NCBI GenBank assembly: GCA_963710315.1
Contig: CAVPZW010000008.1
Span: 992,001 to 1,056,000 of the forward strand
Source: Palsa-360 sp963710315
Lineage (GTDB): Bacteria; Acidobacteriota; Terriglobia; Acidiferrales; UBA7541
Direction: 5' to 3'
DNA: 64,000 nt
The notes under the pieces were generated by a model. It saw only the letters and a list, made by a program, of their open reading frames with translations. It was not told the origin of the DNA and searched no databases. Shown here one piece after another: positions 55,773 through 64,000 of the stretch; positions within the stretch are counted from its first letter, which is position 1, and every line of letters starts with the position of its first letter. The position numbers were made by a program, and so were the translations under genes.

Positions 55773-56767
55773 GTTCGGGAATTCAGGCAGGTCAAAAAGT
55801 GCGCGTTGCGGTTGTGGGCTCGGGGGAATTTGGGCGCAATCATGCGCGCGTGTATCGCGAGCTGCCCGATGCCGAATTCGTTGGCATTGTGGACGCGCGC
55901 GCCGAGCACGGCGCCAAAGTCGCCGCGGAATTCTCCACGCAATTTTTTCCGGATATCGAATCGCTTGCAGGCAAAGTGGACGCCGCGAGCGTGGCCGTGC
56001 CCACGGTCGAACATGCCCGCGTGGGCTGCCGTTTGATGGAGCTGGGCATCGACGTGCTGGTCGAAAAGCCCATGGCCGCTTCGCTCGCGGAAGCCGATGC
56101 ATTGCTCGCGGCAGCCTCGCGCGCCGGGCGCATCCTGCAGGTGGGACACCTTGAGCGATTCAATCCCGCAATCGTCGCGGTAATGCCTGTGCTGAACCGT
56201 CCGCTTTACTTTGAAGTTCATCGCCTGGGCGTGTTCACCCCGCGCAGCCTCGATATCGACGTAGTCTATGACGTTATGATTCACGACCTGGACATTCTGC
56301 TGGCCATCGTCAACGCGCCCGTGGTGGACATCAAAGCCATCGGAATTCCCGTGCTGACCGAAAAAGTGGACATCGCCCACGCGCGCCTGGATTTCGCTAC
56401 CGGCGCTGTGGCCAACATCACGGCCAGCCGCGTTTCCACCGAGCGCGTGCGTAAGATGCGCTTCTTCCAGCAGCACGAGTATATTTCCGTCGATTACACG
56501 CGCCAGGATGCGCTGCGCGTGCGCGTAGCCGAACCCGGTCCGCAGCCCAAATTCGATTTCGCGGTCCTTCCCGCCGAGCGCGAAGAGCCTCTGAGAGCCG
56601 AATTGCGCGCGTTTCTGGAGTCCGTGCGAACGCGCCGCACTCCGGCCGTGGACGGCGCAGCCGGCCGCCGCGCCCTGGAGCTTGCCGACCAGGTAATGGC
56701 AGGCATCCTTGAGCACGCCCGGCGCGTCCAATTAGGGGCCTTTGCTGCCCCGCAGCCAAATCTATGA
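55769..56767 (+). CDS. Gfo/Idh/MocA-family oxidoreductase in the lipid A operon
   Basis: A 332-residue NAD(P)-dependent sugar oxidoreductase. The Rossmann motif GSGEFGRNHAR, VEKPMAAS (the EKP motif at about 93-95) and the HDLDILL region are characteristic. It overlaps lpxI by GTGA and is followed with a 4-bp overlap by a TonB gene, so the product probably acts on a UDP-sugar of lipid A. GnnA of UDP-GlcNAc3N synthesis is a family member found in lpx clusters of other bacteria; no GnnB-type aminotransferase is adjacent here, so that assignment is open. Confidence 0.85.
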   Translation: MSSGIQAGQKVRVAVVGSGEFGRNHARVYRELPDAEFVGIVDARAEHGAKVAAEFSTQFFPDIESLAGKVDAASVAVPTVEHARVGCRLMELGIDVLVEKPMAASLAEADALLAAASRAGRILQVGHLERFNPAIVAVMPVLNRPLYFEVHRLGVFTPRSLDIDVVYDVMIHDLDILLAIVNAPVVDIKAIGIPVLTEKVDIAHARLDFATGAVANITASRVSTERVRKMRFFQQHEYISVDYTRQDALRVRVAEPGPQPKFDFAVLPAEREEPLRAELRAFLESVRTRRTPAVDGAAGRRALELADQVMAGILEHARRVQLGAFAAPQPNL

Positions 56768-58107
56768 TTCCCAGGTTCTTGGTTCCAAAAAATGCCCAGC
56801 CGCCGGTTGTGTCTCCCACCGACGCGCCGCCCCGTCGATTGAGCTCGGATCTCGACGCGCGCACGCTTGTGCCGTCGGACCTGCCGCAATTTGAACTCGA
56901 TCCGCACTCCTCCATTCCTTCGTATTTCAAGCTGGAAGTGCTTGGCAGCGCCGTTGTCGTCCCGCGCGACATGCCCAACACTCCGCTGGATGCCACCAGC
57001 AAGATGCCAAGCTACGTGCCGCTGACAATCCTGGATTCGCGCACGGCAGTGCCGAAAGACGCTCATGCAGGCAAGCTCGTACCGAAGCAAATCGTGGCCA
57101 TCCAGGATTTGCCCGATGTGCTCGATCCCGACGTGCTCACCACCGGCGAAGTCAACCTCATGGCCAGGCCCGTCGAGGCGCGCACCGCCGCCTGGAACGC
57201 CGTGGCGCGCTTCGCATCGATTGCCTTTCACGTCGTTGTGATTGTGCTGGTGCTGCTCTCGCCGAAAATTTTTCCGTATCATCCGCCCACGGATGCGGAA
57301 ATCGCCCGGAACATCACCAACCTCTATTTGCCTTCGGACTTTAATCGGTACCCTAAAACGGCGTCGCCTCCTCAGCCGAGAAGCCCGGTGATGAAGGTCG
57401 ATCCGCGCCTTCTGCGCCAATTGGCGCCTCCGCACGCATCGCAACCCGCTCCGGCTCCTGTGGCTCCCGAGCCGCCGCGGGAGAACCCGGCGCCCGCAAA
57501 GCCCACACCCGTAGCTCCTATGTCTCTGCCGCATCCTGCGGAGAGCCCCATACGGCCGCAAACACCGCCTCCGGATATGACGCCCAGCCTGGTATTGCCG
57601 CGGTTTTCTCCCGGCAAGGCCTTGCAGGAATCCATGCACGAGGCGAGCAGGGGCGGCGGGACGGAAGCCGAGACCTTTGGAGGACCGACGGGCAGGACAT
57701 CGCCCGGTGGCGGCGGATATGGCGGCGGTGGAGGCGGTCAAGGGTATCTGGGCGGAGCCGTGGAAATGCTCACGCCCACCGAGGGTGTCGATTTTTCGAC
57801 CTACATTGCCCGCGTCCTGGCCAGCGTGAAGCGCAACTGGTACGCAGTCATGCCGGAATCCGCACGCCTCGGCGATCAGGGCAAGGTGGTGCTGCAATTC
57901 CGCATCATGAAGAATGGCGTGGTGCCGGAGGCGGAGCCCGTCATGATGGGGAGTTCCGGAAAGGAACCCCTGGACCGCGCCGCAGCATCCTCCATCCGAG
58001 CTTCCACACCGTTCGAACCCTTGCCGACCGCCTTTAGCGGTCCCTATATCGAGCTGCGCTTCATTTTCCTGTATAATATTCCCATGAATTCACAGAACGC
58101 CCAGTGA
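56764..58107 (+). CDS. TonB-family energy transducer
   Basis: A 447-residue protein. The first 150 residues are cytoplasmic and contain proline-rich, loosely repeated segments (DLPQFELDPHSSIPSYFKLE and similar). A single membrane helix follows (FASIAFHVVVIVLVLLSP), then a Pro/Ala-rich periplasmic linker, a Gly-rich stretch (GGGGYGGGGGGQGYLGG) and a C-terminal TonB/TolA-type domain with YIARVLASVKRNWYAVMPES and VVLQFRIMKNG. A large cytosolic N-terminus is uncommon for TonB. Start ATG 56764 overlaps the oxidoreductase stop. Confidence 0.8.
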   Translation: MIPRFLVPKNAQPPVVSPTDAPPRRLSSDLDARTLVPSDLPQFELDPHSSIPSYFKLEVLGSAVVVPRDMPNTPLDATSKMPSYVPLTILDSRTAVPKDAHAGKLVPKQIVAIQDLPDVLDPDVLTTGEVNLMARPVEARTAAWNAVARFASIAFHVVVIVLVLLSPKIFPYHPPTDAEIARNITNLYLPSDFNRYPKTASPPQPRSPVMKVDPRLLRQLAPPHASQPAPAPVAPEPPRENPAPAKPTPVAPMSLPHPAESPIRPQTPPPDMTPSLVLPRFSPGKALQESMHEASRGGGTEAETFGGPTGRTSPGGGGYGGGGGGQGYLGGAVEMLTPTEGVDFSTYIARVLASVKRNWYAVMPESARLGDQGKVVLQFRIMKNGVVPEAEPVMMGSSGKEPLDRAAASSIRASTPFEPLPTAFSGPYIELRFIFLYNIPMNSQNAQ

Positions 58108-58198
58108 AGCCATCCCGCACTCAAGTGGCGGGGTTCCTATTGCTGGGCTGCTGTGTTTAATTTACCTGGCCATCCGGTATTGGAAATACCTTAGCGCA

Positions 58199-59205
58199 AT
58201 GAGCACCGCTCCACATTCGACGCCCAATTCGTCCGAAGCGACATCCTGCAAACGGGCGCGACTCTCTTCCGCTTGTTGCCATTGTGGGGCCAACGGCGTC
58301 CGGCAAATCCTCGCTCGCCGTGGCGCTGGCCCGCAAATTGGGCGGCGACGTCCTCGCCTGCGATTCCACGCAGGTTTATCGCGGGTTCGATATCGGCACG
58401 GCCAAGCCCACACTCGAGGAGCGCGGAGGCGTTTCGCATCATCTGTTGGACCTGGTGGACCCAGGCTTTCCCATTCACGGCCGGCGAATATCGCGCCCGA
58501 GCGGTTGCCGCCCTGGAAGACCTGCGCCAGCGCGGACGGCTGCCTATCCTTACAGTGGGGACAGGCCTTTATCTGCGCGCGCTGCTCGAAGGGCTTGCCG
58601 ACGCTCCCGCGCGATCGGAGCAATTGCGCGCGCGCCTGGAAGCGGGCGCCGATGCGCACAGCGTGCAATATTTGCATCGAGTCTTGCGCCGCCTTGATCC
58701 CGAGGCCGCGCTGCGCATTGGGTCCCGCGACCGGCCCAAAATGATTCGCGCCATCGAAGTTTGCATGCTCACGGGGCGTCCGCTGTCGGAGGTTCACCGC
58801 ATGGGCCGCACGCCGCTGGAAGGCTATCGCCCAATCAAGATCGGCCTGCAGCCTGCGCGCGCCGCGCTCTACGAGCGCATCGAGCGGCGCGTCCATACCA
58901 TGATCGATCGGGGATGGCTCGATGAAGTTGCCGGGTTGGTCCGCGGCGGGGTTCCGCAGAATTCAAAGCCATTCGACTTCATTGGGTATAGCGAATTGCA
59001 CATGCACCTGGAAGGCACTGTCACAATCGCTGCCGCTACCAAAGCCATCGCCCAGTCCACGCGCCGCTACGCCAAGCGCCAGCTCACCTGGTTCCGCAAG
59101 GAACCGCTCGTGCACTGGCTCCCCGGCTTCGGCGACGATCCTGCAATTGTCGCCGCCGCGGAGAAATTGGTTTTGGGCAAGGCGCACTCCAGCGCAGCCG
59201 CCTAA
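58199..59205 (+). pseudogene. miaA: tRNA dimethylallyltransferase MiaA, disrupted by two frameshifts
   Basis: MiaA isopentenylates A37 of tRNAs. The reading passes through three frames: a start MSTAPHSTPNSSEATS, a second frame DSLPLVAIVGPTASGKSSLA with ACDSTQVYRGFDIGTAKP and LLDLVDPGFP, then a third frame from FTAGEYRARAVAALEDL through TVGTGLYLRALLEGL, SRDRPKMIRAIEV, RRYAKRQLTWFRKE to the end. One extra base near 58250-58262 and one near 58470 explain it. All motifs (P-loop, DSTQ, GTGLY, RRYAKRQLTW) survive, so a consensus error is likely for such a widely kept gene. Confidence 0.85.
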
Positions 59206-59540
59206 CAATTCTTCTCGCCGAATGATTTTCGTAATTTGTATTTTTTATCCGGTTTAGTCCCGGAGGGACGGCACAACGTAGCCCACCGTGAAACGGTGGG
59301 ATTCTTGACGCTATAGCTAGAAGCCCCGTATGGGCGGCACAAGGTTCAATTTTGTGCCGCCCCTACGGGGCTTTGCTTTTCTTTATGACAAATTCCCACC
59401 GTTTCACGGTGGGCTACGTTGTGCCGTCCCTCCGGGACTTCCGGAGAAATCATCGCGTCCAGAGAAGGCACAGCTTCAAGCGAAACAACTACGAGTCGCT
59501 GCGCTAGATCTTTTGCCGAAATTTTGTGCGGAGCAAATTT
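59206..59540. other. Intergenic region dominated by a nested inverted repeat
   Basis: 335 bp between convergent miaA and the broken Mo-hydroxylase gene. It is occupied mainly by the 46-bp inverted repeat and inner hairpin described next. No gene is seen. Confidence 0.7.
59256..59439. repeat. Third-family repeat: perfect 46-bp inverted repeat with inner hairpin
   Basis: Arms 59256-59301 and 59394-59439 are perfect 46-nt reverse complements. Each arm includes GTAG plus a CCCACCGTGAAACGGTGGG hairpin. Inside (59321-59373) lies a second imperfect inverted repeat of about 21 nt (GCCCCGTATGGGCGGCACAA versus TTGTGCCGCCCCTACGGGGC). The arrangement is again that of back-to-back GTAG hairpins, here extended by AGTCCCGGAGGGACGGC outward. 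Confidence 0.92.
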
Positions 59541-61806
59541 CTAAACCAACTTGGTTTTGCTGAGCGGCAATTCGCGCACGCGTTTTCCAGTGGCCGCAAA
59601 GATCGCGTTGCACAGGGCCGGAATGAACGGCGGAACGCCTGGCTCGCCGATTCCTGCGGGCGGCGCATCGCTGTCAACCAGATGCACATCGGTCTGCATG
59701 CGGCGCTTCTCGCATTCGGGCGACGGGATAGGAGTCATAGTTGGATTGGTCAATCGCGCCATTGGTAGCCGTGATTGAGCCGCTCAGGGCAATGCTGGTG
59801 CCGAAGACGGCCGCGCCTTCGAACTGAGCGCGTGCTGCCTCCGGATTGGTAATCAGCCCAGCGTCAACCACTGTCTGCACGCGCGGAATGCGGATTTTTC
59901 CGTCATCGCTGACCTCGACCTCAACCACGTTGGCCACGTAAGTCAGGAAGCTGCGATGCACGGCGATTCCCATGCCTTGGCCCTTGGCAAACTTCTTCTT
60001 GCCCCATCCCGATTTTTCAGCGGCGATTTCCAAAACCTTTCTCAGGCGGCCGGTATCGATGGGGTATTGCTTGTAATCGCCGCCATAGTTGGGATTTTTC
60101 ACGTTGGTCATGTCGATCACGACGTGAAGGCCCGATCAGATTCGAGCATGTAATCGACTGGATCGCGGCCTGCGGCATGCGCCAGTTCATCGGCGAATGA
60201 TTGCACGCCGAACGCATGATAAATATTGCGACACGGAGCGCAGCCAGCCGATGCGCACTGGGCCTTGGCAGGCCCGTTTTCCACGCGCAGATTCGGAACG
60301 TTAAACGGTATGTCGGTCAGGCCCATGCCCAATTCAAAATCCGCTCCATAGTGCTCGTTGGAGTCGTTCATGGACCCGATCGGAGGAAAGGCGGAGCGCT
60401 GCAGCCACGCCGTGGGGCTGCCCTTGGCGTCGACAGCCGCTTTCAAGTACATGGCCGCGACGCTGTGGTAGAAGTCGAACTGGATGTCGTCCTCGCGCGT
60501 CCAGACAACTTTCACGGGGCGTCCCGGCCTTCTTCGAAAGAATTGCGGCTTCGGCGACATAGTCGGGCTTGGACTTGCGCCCAAAGCCGCCGCCCAGCAG
60601 CGTCACGTGGCAGATCACGTTTTCCTTGGGATTCCCAGCGCCTTAGCGACAGTTTCCTGCACCGCCTGCGGGATTCTGCGTGGGCGCCCAGGCCGTCACT
60701 TTGCCGTCTCGATAGTCGGCCACCGCGACCAGCGGCTCCATGGAGGCGTGCGCCAGATGCGGCACGTAATATTCCGCCTCGATAATTTTGCCGCCCTTGG
60801 CGAACGCGCCGTCCACGTCTCCCTGAGTTGCGCACCACTTTTGCGGAGCTGCGAGCCGTCTGCTGCAATTCCTTCTTGTACGCGTCCGAGTTGTAAGTTG
60901 CGTTCGGCCCGTTGTCCCATTCCACTTTCAAGCTCTTGCGGCCCTGAAACGCGGCCCACGTGCTGGTGGCAATTACGGCCACTCCGCCCAGCGGTTGAAA
61001 TCCCCACGGACCCTCGAACGGCTCGATAGGAACCGTTTGGCCCACGCCCGCAACTTTCAGAGTTTCCTTGTCATCAAAGGATTTCACTTTGCCGCCAATC
61101 ACCGGCGGCCGTTCGAATGGAAGCGTAAACCATTCCGTCCATCTGGGCGTCCATTCCGTAGATGGCTTTGCCGGTCACGACGTCGGCGAGGTCATAACTG
61201 GGAGAGCCTTTGCCGATGTAGCGCCAGGCGCTCTTGGGCTTGAATTTCAGGTCCGCTACTTTAGGCACGGGCAGCTTTGCGGCAGCCGATGCCAGCTCGC
61301 CATAGCCAAGGCGGCGTTTGGTGGGCGTGTGAACGATGGTGTGCAGATCGGCGGCGCATTCGGATGCGGGCACGCCCCATTTGCTGGCGGCTGCCTGGGT
61401 GAGCATCGTTCGCGCGGTGGCGCCGGCCTGGCGCATGGGTTCGTAGAATTCGCGGATGGAGTGCGAGCCGTCGGTATTTTGCGAGCCGTAGCGCTCGTCG
61501 CCGATGGCTTGCTCGAGCTTCACGCGCTTCCAGTCGGCGTCCAGTTCGTCGGCCAGAATCATGGGCACGGAGGTGCGGCTGGTTGTGCCCATCTCGGAGC
61601 GATGCGCGATGATGTACACCGTTCCGTCAGGCATCGATTCCCAGGTACACGCCTGGATGGAACAAAGCGTGATCGACTTTTTCATTCACCGGCAAACCTG
61701 CCGCGCGCAGCGACTTGGGAAGCAGAGGAACGCACAACACGAACGCTCCCGCCGAGGCCGCGCCTTTCAGAAAACCGCGCCTGCTTACGTTCTGAATTGC
61801 AATCAT
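59541..61806 (-). pseudogene. IorB-like Mo-hydroxylase large subunit, broken by about eleven single-base indels
   Basis: The minus-strand reading from ATG 61806 gives a Tat signal (SRRGFLKGAASAG) and then continues through all three frames. Recognisable pieces in order are ADGTVYIIAHRSEMGTTS, DLADVVTGKAIYGMDAQMDG, VAVIATSTWAAFQGRKSLK, GDVDGAFAKGGKIIEAEYY, CHVTLLGGGFGRKSKPDYVA, VVWTREDDIQFDFYHSVAAM, NIYHAFGVQSFADELAHAAG, VIDMTNVKNPNYGGDYKQYP and GVPPFIPALCNAIFAATGKR. Single-base insertions fit near 61633, 61114, 60823, 60664, 60525, 60229, 60146, 60126 and 59701, and deletions near 60632 and 60262. With correction a full-length protein of about 750 residues results. Confidence 0.8.
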
Positions 61807-62258
61807 GCAAGCTCCTTTGCCGCGGTCTTGATCGCGACGCGCACGCGCTGGTAGGTTCCGCAGCGGCAGATATTTCCGGACATGGCGGCGTCAATGTCCG
61901 CGTCATTGGGATTCTTTGTGGTTTTCAAAAGCGAAGCTGCTTGCATCATTTGCCCCGGCTGGCAATAGCCGCACTGCGGCACGTTGATCTGCATCCAGGC
62001 CTTCTGCACGGGGTGCATTCCATTCGCGCCCAGCCCCTCGATCGTGGTAATTTCCGCGCCCGCCAGCGTGGACATCGGCGTGATGCATGCGCGCACCGCC
62101 TTGCCGTCCTTGTGCACCGTGCATGCGCCGCACAGCGACATGCCGCAGCCGAACTTAGTCCCCGTGAGCCTCAGCTCATCTCGCAGGTACCACAAGAGCG
62201 GCATTGAGGCGTCTCCCTCGAAGGAGCGCTCCATTCCATTCACTTTTAGTTTGACCAT
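61803..62258 (-). CDS. 2Fe-2S small subunit of Mo hydroxylase (IorA-like)
   Basis: A 151-residue iron-sulfur subunit. The N-terminal plant-type cluster uses Cys38, Cys43, Cys46 and Cys58 (FGCGMSLCGACTVHKDG); the helical second domain uses Cys96, Cys99, Cys131 and Cys133 (CGYCQPGQMM and NICRCGTYQRVR). It passes electrons from the molybdopterin subunit to an acceptor. Its stop overlaps the start of the downstream large subunit by ATGA, so the two are translationally coupled. It is intact even though its partner is disrupted. Confidence 0.92.
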   Translation of the reverse strand: MVKLKVNGMERSFEGDASMPLLWYLRDELRLTGTKFGCGMSLCGACTVHKDGKAVRACITPMSTLAGAEITTIEGLGANGMHPVQKAWMQINVPQCGYCQPGQMMQAASLLKTTKNPNDADIDAAMSGNICRCGTYQRVRVAIKTAAKELA

Positions 62259-62438
62259 CGCCTAGCCTCGATTCGCGGCCGAATCAGAACACCGAACACT
62301 TTTTCAAACTGCGAAAATGATTATGCGCCAGGATTGTTTTGTCACGCAAGGCGCTCGCTGGCGCGTGTGCGGTAGGCAGAGGGAGACCGGCAGGCGCAGT
62401 TCTTCGCGTCAGCCTACTTGCGACTGGCTCTCGGGTGT

Positions 62439-62444
62439 ATAATA
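62439..62444 (+). promoter_or_regulatory. Probable -10 element for hflX
   Basis: A perfect TATAAT 64 bp upstream of the hflX start. The -35 region is weak (TACTTG at 17 bp spacing). It lies in a 250-bp divergent gap to iorA. Confidence 0.45.
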
Positions 62445-62508
62445 AAGTTGTGAAATTGCAAAGCCTGACCAATTTTCCTCGCGTAAATCTCTTCCGAATC
62501 GCCGCCGA

Positions 62509-63807
62509 ATGAAGACTACACGTCCGACAGAAAGCCACGAGCGCGTGTTCCTGGTAGGCGTGGGCATGAAGCGCGCCTCGCATGTGCCGGGCATAGACGC
62601 GGGCGATGCCGAACGCGCGTCGCTGGAAGAATTGGCGGAGCTGGCGCGCAGCGCGGGTGCGCAAGTCACGGGCAGCATTTTTCAGATGCGCGACAAGATC
62701 GATCCCGCAACGGTGATCGGGCGCGGCAAGATCGAGGAAGTGAAAATCGAAGCGAATCTGCACAACGCTCCGCTCATCGTGTTTGACCGCAACCTATCGC
62801 CCACGCAGCTGCGCAACCTTGAAAAGGGCACGGAATGCCGCGTGATCGACCGCACGCAGTTGATCCTGGATATTTTTGCGCGCCACGCGCGCAGCCGCGA
62901 AGGGCAACTGCAAGTAGAGCTCGCGCAACTGAATTATTCTCTGCCGCGCCTTGCGGGAAGCTCGAAAGAGCTTTCCAGACAAGCGGGCGGTATCGGAACG
63001 CGCGGCCCTGGCGAGCAGAAACTGGAAACCGATCGCCGTCGCATTCGTGAACGCATCAGCAAGATTACCAAGGCCATTGAAGCGGTGAGGAAACAGCGCT
63101 CGCTGCGCCGTGAGTCGCGCCAGGCGATTCCGCTGGGAACCGTCGCGCTCGTGGGTTACACCAACGCCGGGAAATCGACGCTCTTCAATTCACTGAGCAA
63201 AGCCGGCGTGTTGGTTTCCTCAAAGATGTTCGCCACGCTCGATCCCACTGTGCGCGCTGTGCGTCTCCCGTCCAATCGCCGCGTGCTTCTTTCCGACACC
63301 GTCGGTTTCATTCGCGACCTTCCGCCCGGACTGATTGCGGCGTTTCGCGCCACGCTGGAAGAGGTGCAAGAGTCCGCGCTAATTCTGCTGGTGACGGACG
63401 TATCGAATCCGAACCACGCCGAGCAGGATGCCTCCGTGGAAAAAATTCTAAAAGAATTGGGCGTCGGGGACCGGCCGCGCCTGCACGTGCTCAACAAGAT
63501 CGATCGCCTCTCTCCCGAGGAGGCCGCGGCTTTGAATAGAAATCATCACTCCGCTTGCGTCTCAGGACTCACCGGCGAAGGGCTGCAAGAGCTGCTGGCC
63601 CGCATCGACGAGGCAATGCCCGTCGATCCAGTGCTTCATTTGCACTTCACGCTTCCGCTTTCAAACGGGCGCGCCATTGCCCTGGTACACGCCATGGGCC
63701 GCGTGCTGCATTCGGAAGTGCAGGATTCGACCATGGCCTTCGATGCGGAAATTCCCGAATCCGTGGCGCGGCAATTGAGAATCGCCCCGGAATCGGCTAC
63801 CGCCTGA
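62509..63807 (+). CDS. hflX: GTPase HflX
   Basis: HflX is a ribosome-associated GTPase that helps split stalled 70S ribosomes under stress. Of 432 residues, the N-terminal HflX domain has VIGRGKIEEVK, FDRNLSPTQLRNLE and GIGTRGPGEQKLETDRR; the G domain has G1 GYTNAGKST (216-224), DTVGFIRDLP (G3) and NKID (G4). The start ATG 62509 is supported by length. In many bacteria hflX follows miaA and hfq; here a Mo-hydroxylase locus and a large repeat lie between miaA and hflX, and hfq is missing. Confidence 0.95.
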   Translation: MKTTRPTESHERVFLVGVGMKRASHVPGIDAGDAERASLEELAELARSAGAQVTGSIFQMRDKIDPATVIGRGKIEEVKIEANLHNAPLIVFDRNLSPTQLRNLEKGTECRVIDRTQLILDIFARHARSREGQLQVELAQLNYSLPRLAGSSKELSRQAGGIGTRGPGEQKLETDRRRIRERISKITKAIEAVRKQRSLRRESRQAIPLGTVALVGYTNAGKSTLFNSLSKAGVLVSSKMFATLDPTVRAVRLPSNRRVLLSDTVGFIRDLPPGLIAAFRATLEEVQESALILLVTDVSNPNHAEQDASVEKILKELGVGDRPRLHVLNKIDRLSPEEAAALNRNHHSACVSGLTGEGLQELLARIDEAMPVDPVLHLHFTLPLSNGRAIALVHAMGRVLHSEVQDSTMAFDAEIPESVARQLRIAPESATA

Positions 63808-64000
63808 TCCGTTTCACGCATTTGAATCCAGAAAGTTAGACCCTGCCAGAAAAGTGAAAAGCGCCAAAGACCCTCAAAAATCAATGAATTCCGGCCAATT
63901 TTGAAGGGGGATGAGCGGCCCATAAGAGGCCTCCGGATTGTGGAAATGTCTGTGGAAATCAATTGCCCGTCCATTGCCGGCTCGCAGCGGACCATTTACG
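63808..64000. other. Downstream end of window, nothing identified
   Basis: 193 bp after hflX reaching the window edge. I see no gene start, repeat or terminator. Confidence 0.5.

Overview
The window reads as chromosomal DNA of a GC-rich Gram-negative bacterium, most likely an Acidobacteriota member. This is inferred from gene content rather than a marker gene: lipid A genes with LpxI instead of LpxH, TonB-like proteins, a carboxypeptidase-regulatory/cytochrome c/Vgb-propeller protein, DUF1800, DUF6526, paired molybdenum hydroxylase genes and abundant intergenic inverted repeats. I saw no rRNA, tRNA, CRISPR array, prophage or transposase gene.

Layout. 0-6.1 kb: fatty acid synthesis (3' end of plsX, fabD, fabG, acpP, fabF), then both electron-transfer flavoprotein subunits (etfB, etfA). 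6.2-13.2 kb: MFS exporter, VapBC/FitAB-type toxin-antitoxin pair, FKBP prolyl isomerase, thiolase, ferredoxin-metallo-beta-lactamase fusion, homoserine dehydrogenase. 13.3-23.3 kb: secreted cytochrome/propeller protein, nucleobase-type permease with a 4,5-dihydroxyphthalate decarboxylase-like protein, an unknown gene, an ABC exporter, a secreted cyclase-family hydrolase and a LysR regulator. 23.7-29.7 kb: glutamate synthase gltB-gltD, divergent from LysR. 29.8-38.3 kb: membrane proteins, metallophosphoesterase, DUF6526, M49-like peptidase, broken DUF1800 gene. 38.7-43.7 kb: Tat-exported molybdopterin hydroxylase, HD-domain protein, ModA-like binding protein, class IV aminotransferase. 43.8-53.5 kb: TonB-like protein, M28 peptidase, FecR-like protein, TPR/gluzincin protein, beta-hydroxyacid dehydrogenase, broken propeller gene, M20 peptidase. 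53.6-58.1 kb: tightly overlapping fabZ-lpxA-lpxI-oxidoreductase-tonB operon for outer-membrane lipid A and energy transduction. 58.2-63.8 kb: frameshifted miaA, a second molybdenum hydroxylase locus (large subunit broken by about eleven indels, small subunit intact) and hflX.

The most notable non-coding signal is a dense family of intergenic inverted-repeat pairs. In most cases each half starts with GTAG followed by its own short palindrome, and the two halves face each other (GTAG-hairpin ... hairpin-CTAC). This is the architecture of REP/BIME elements mobilised by REP-associated tyrosine transposases (RAYTs). Several hairpin sequences occur with compensatory changes. They sit between convergent genes and also inside operons, and in two places the TAG of GTAG is the upstream gene's stop codon. 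Two further repeat families are present, including a perfect 46-bp inverted repeat.

Frameshifts are confined to the right part (37-62 kb). They are nearly all single-base indels in otherwise recognisable genes, so consensus error in part of the assembly is at least as likely as gene decay.
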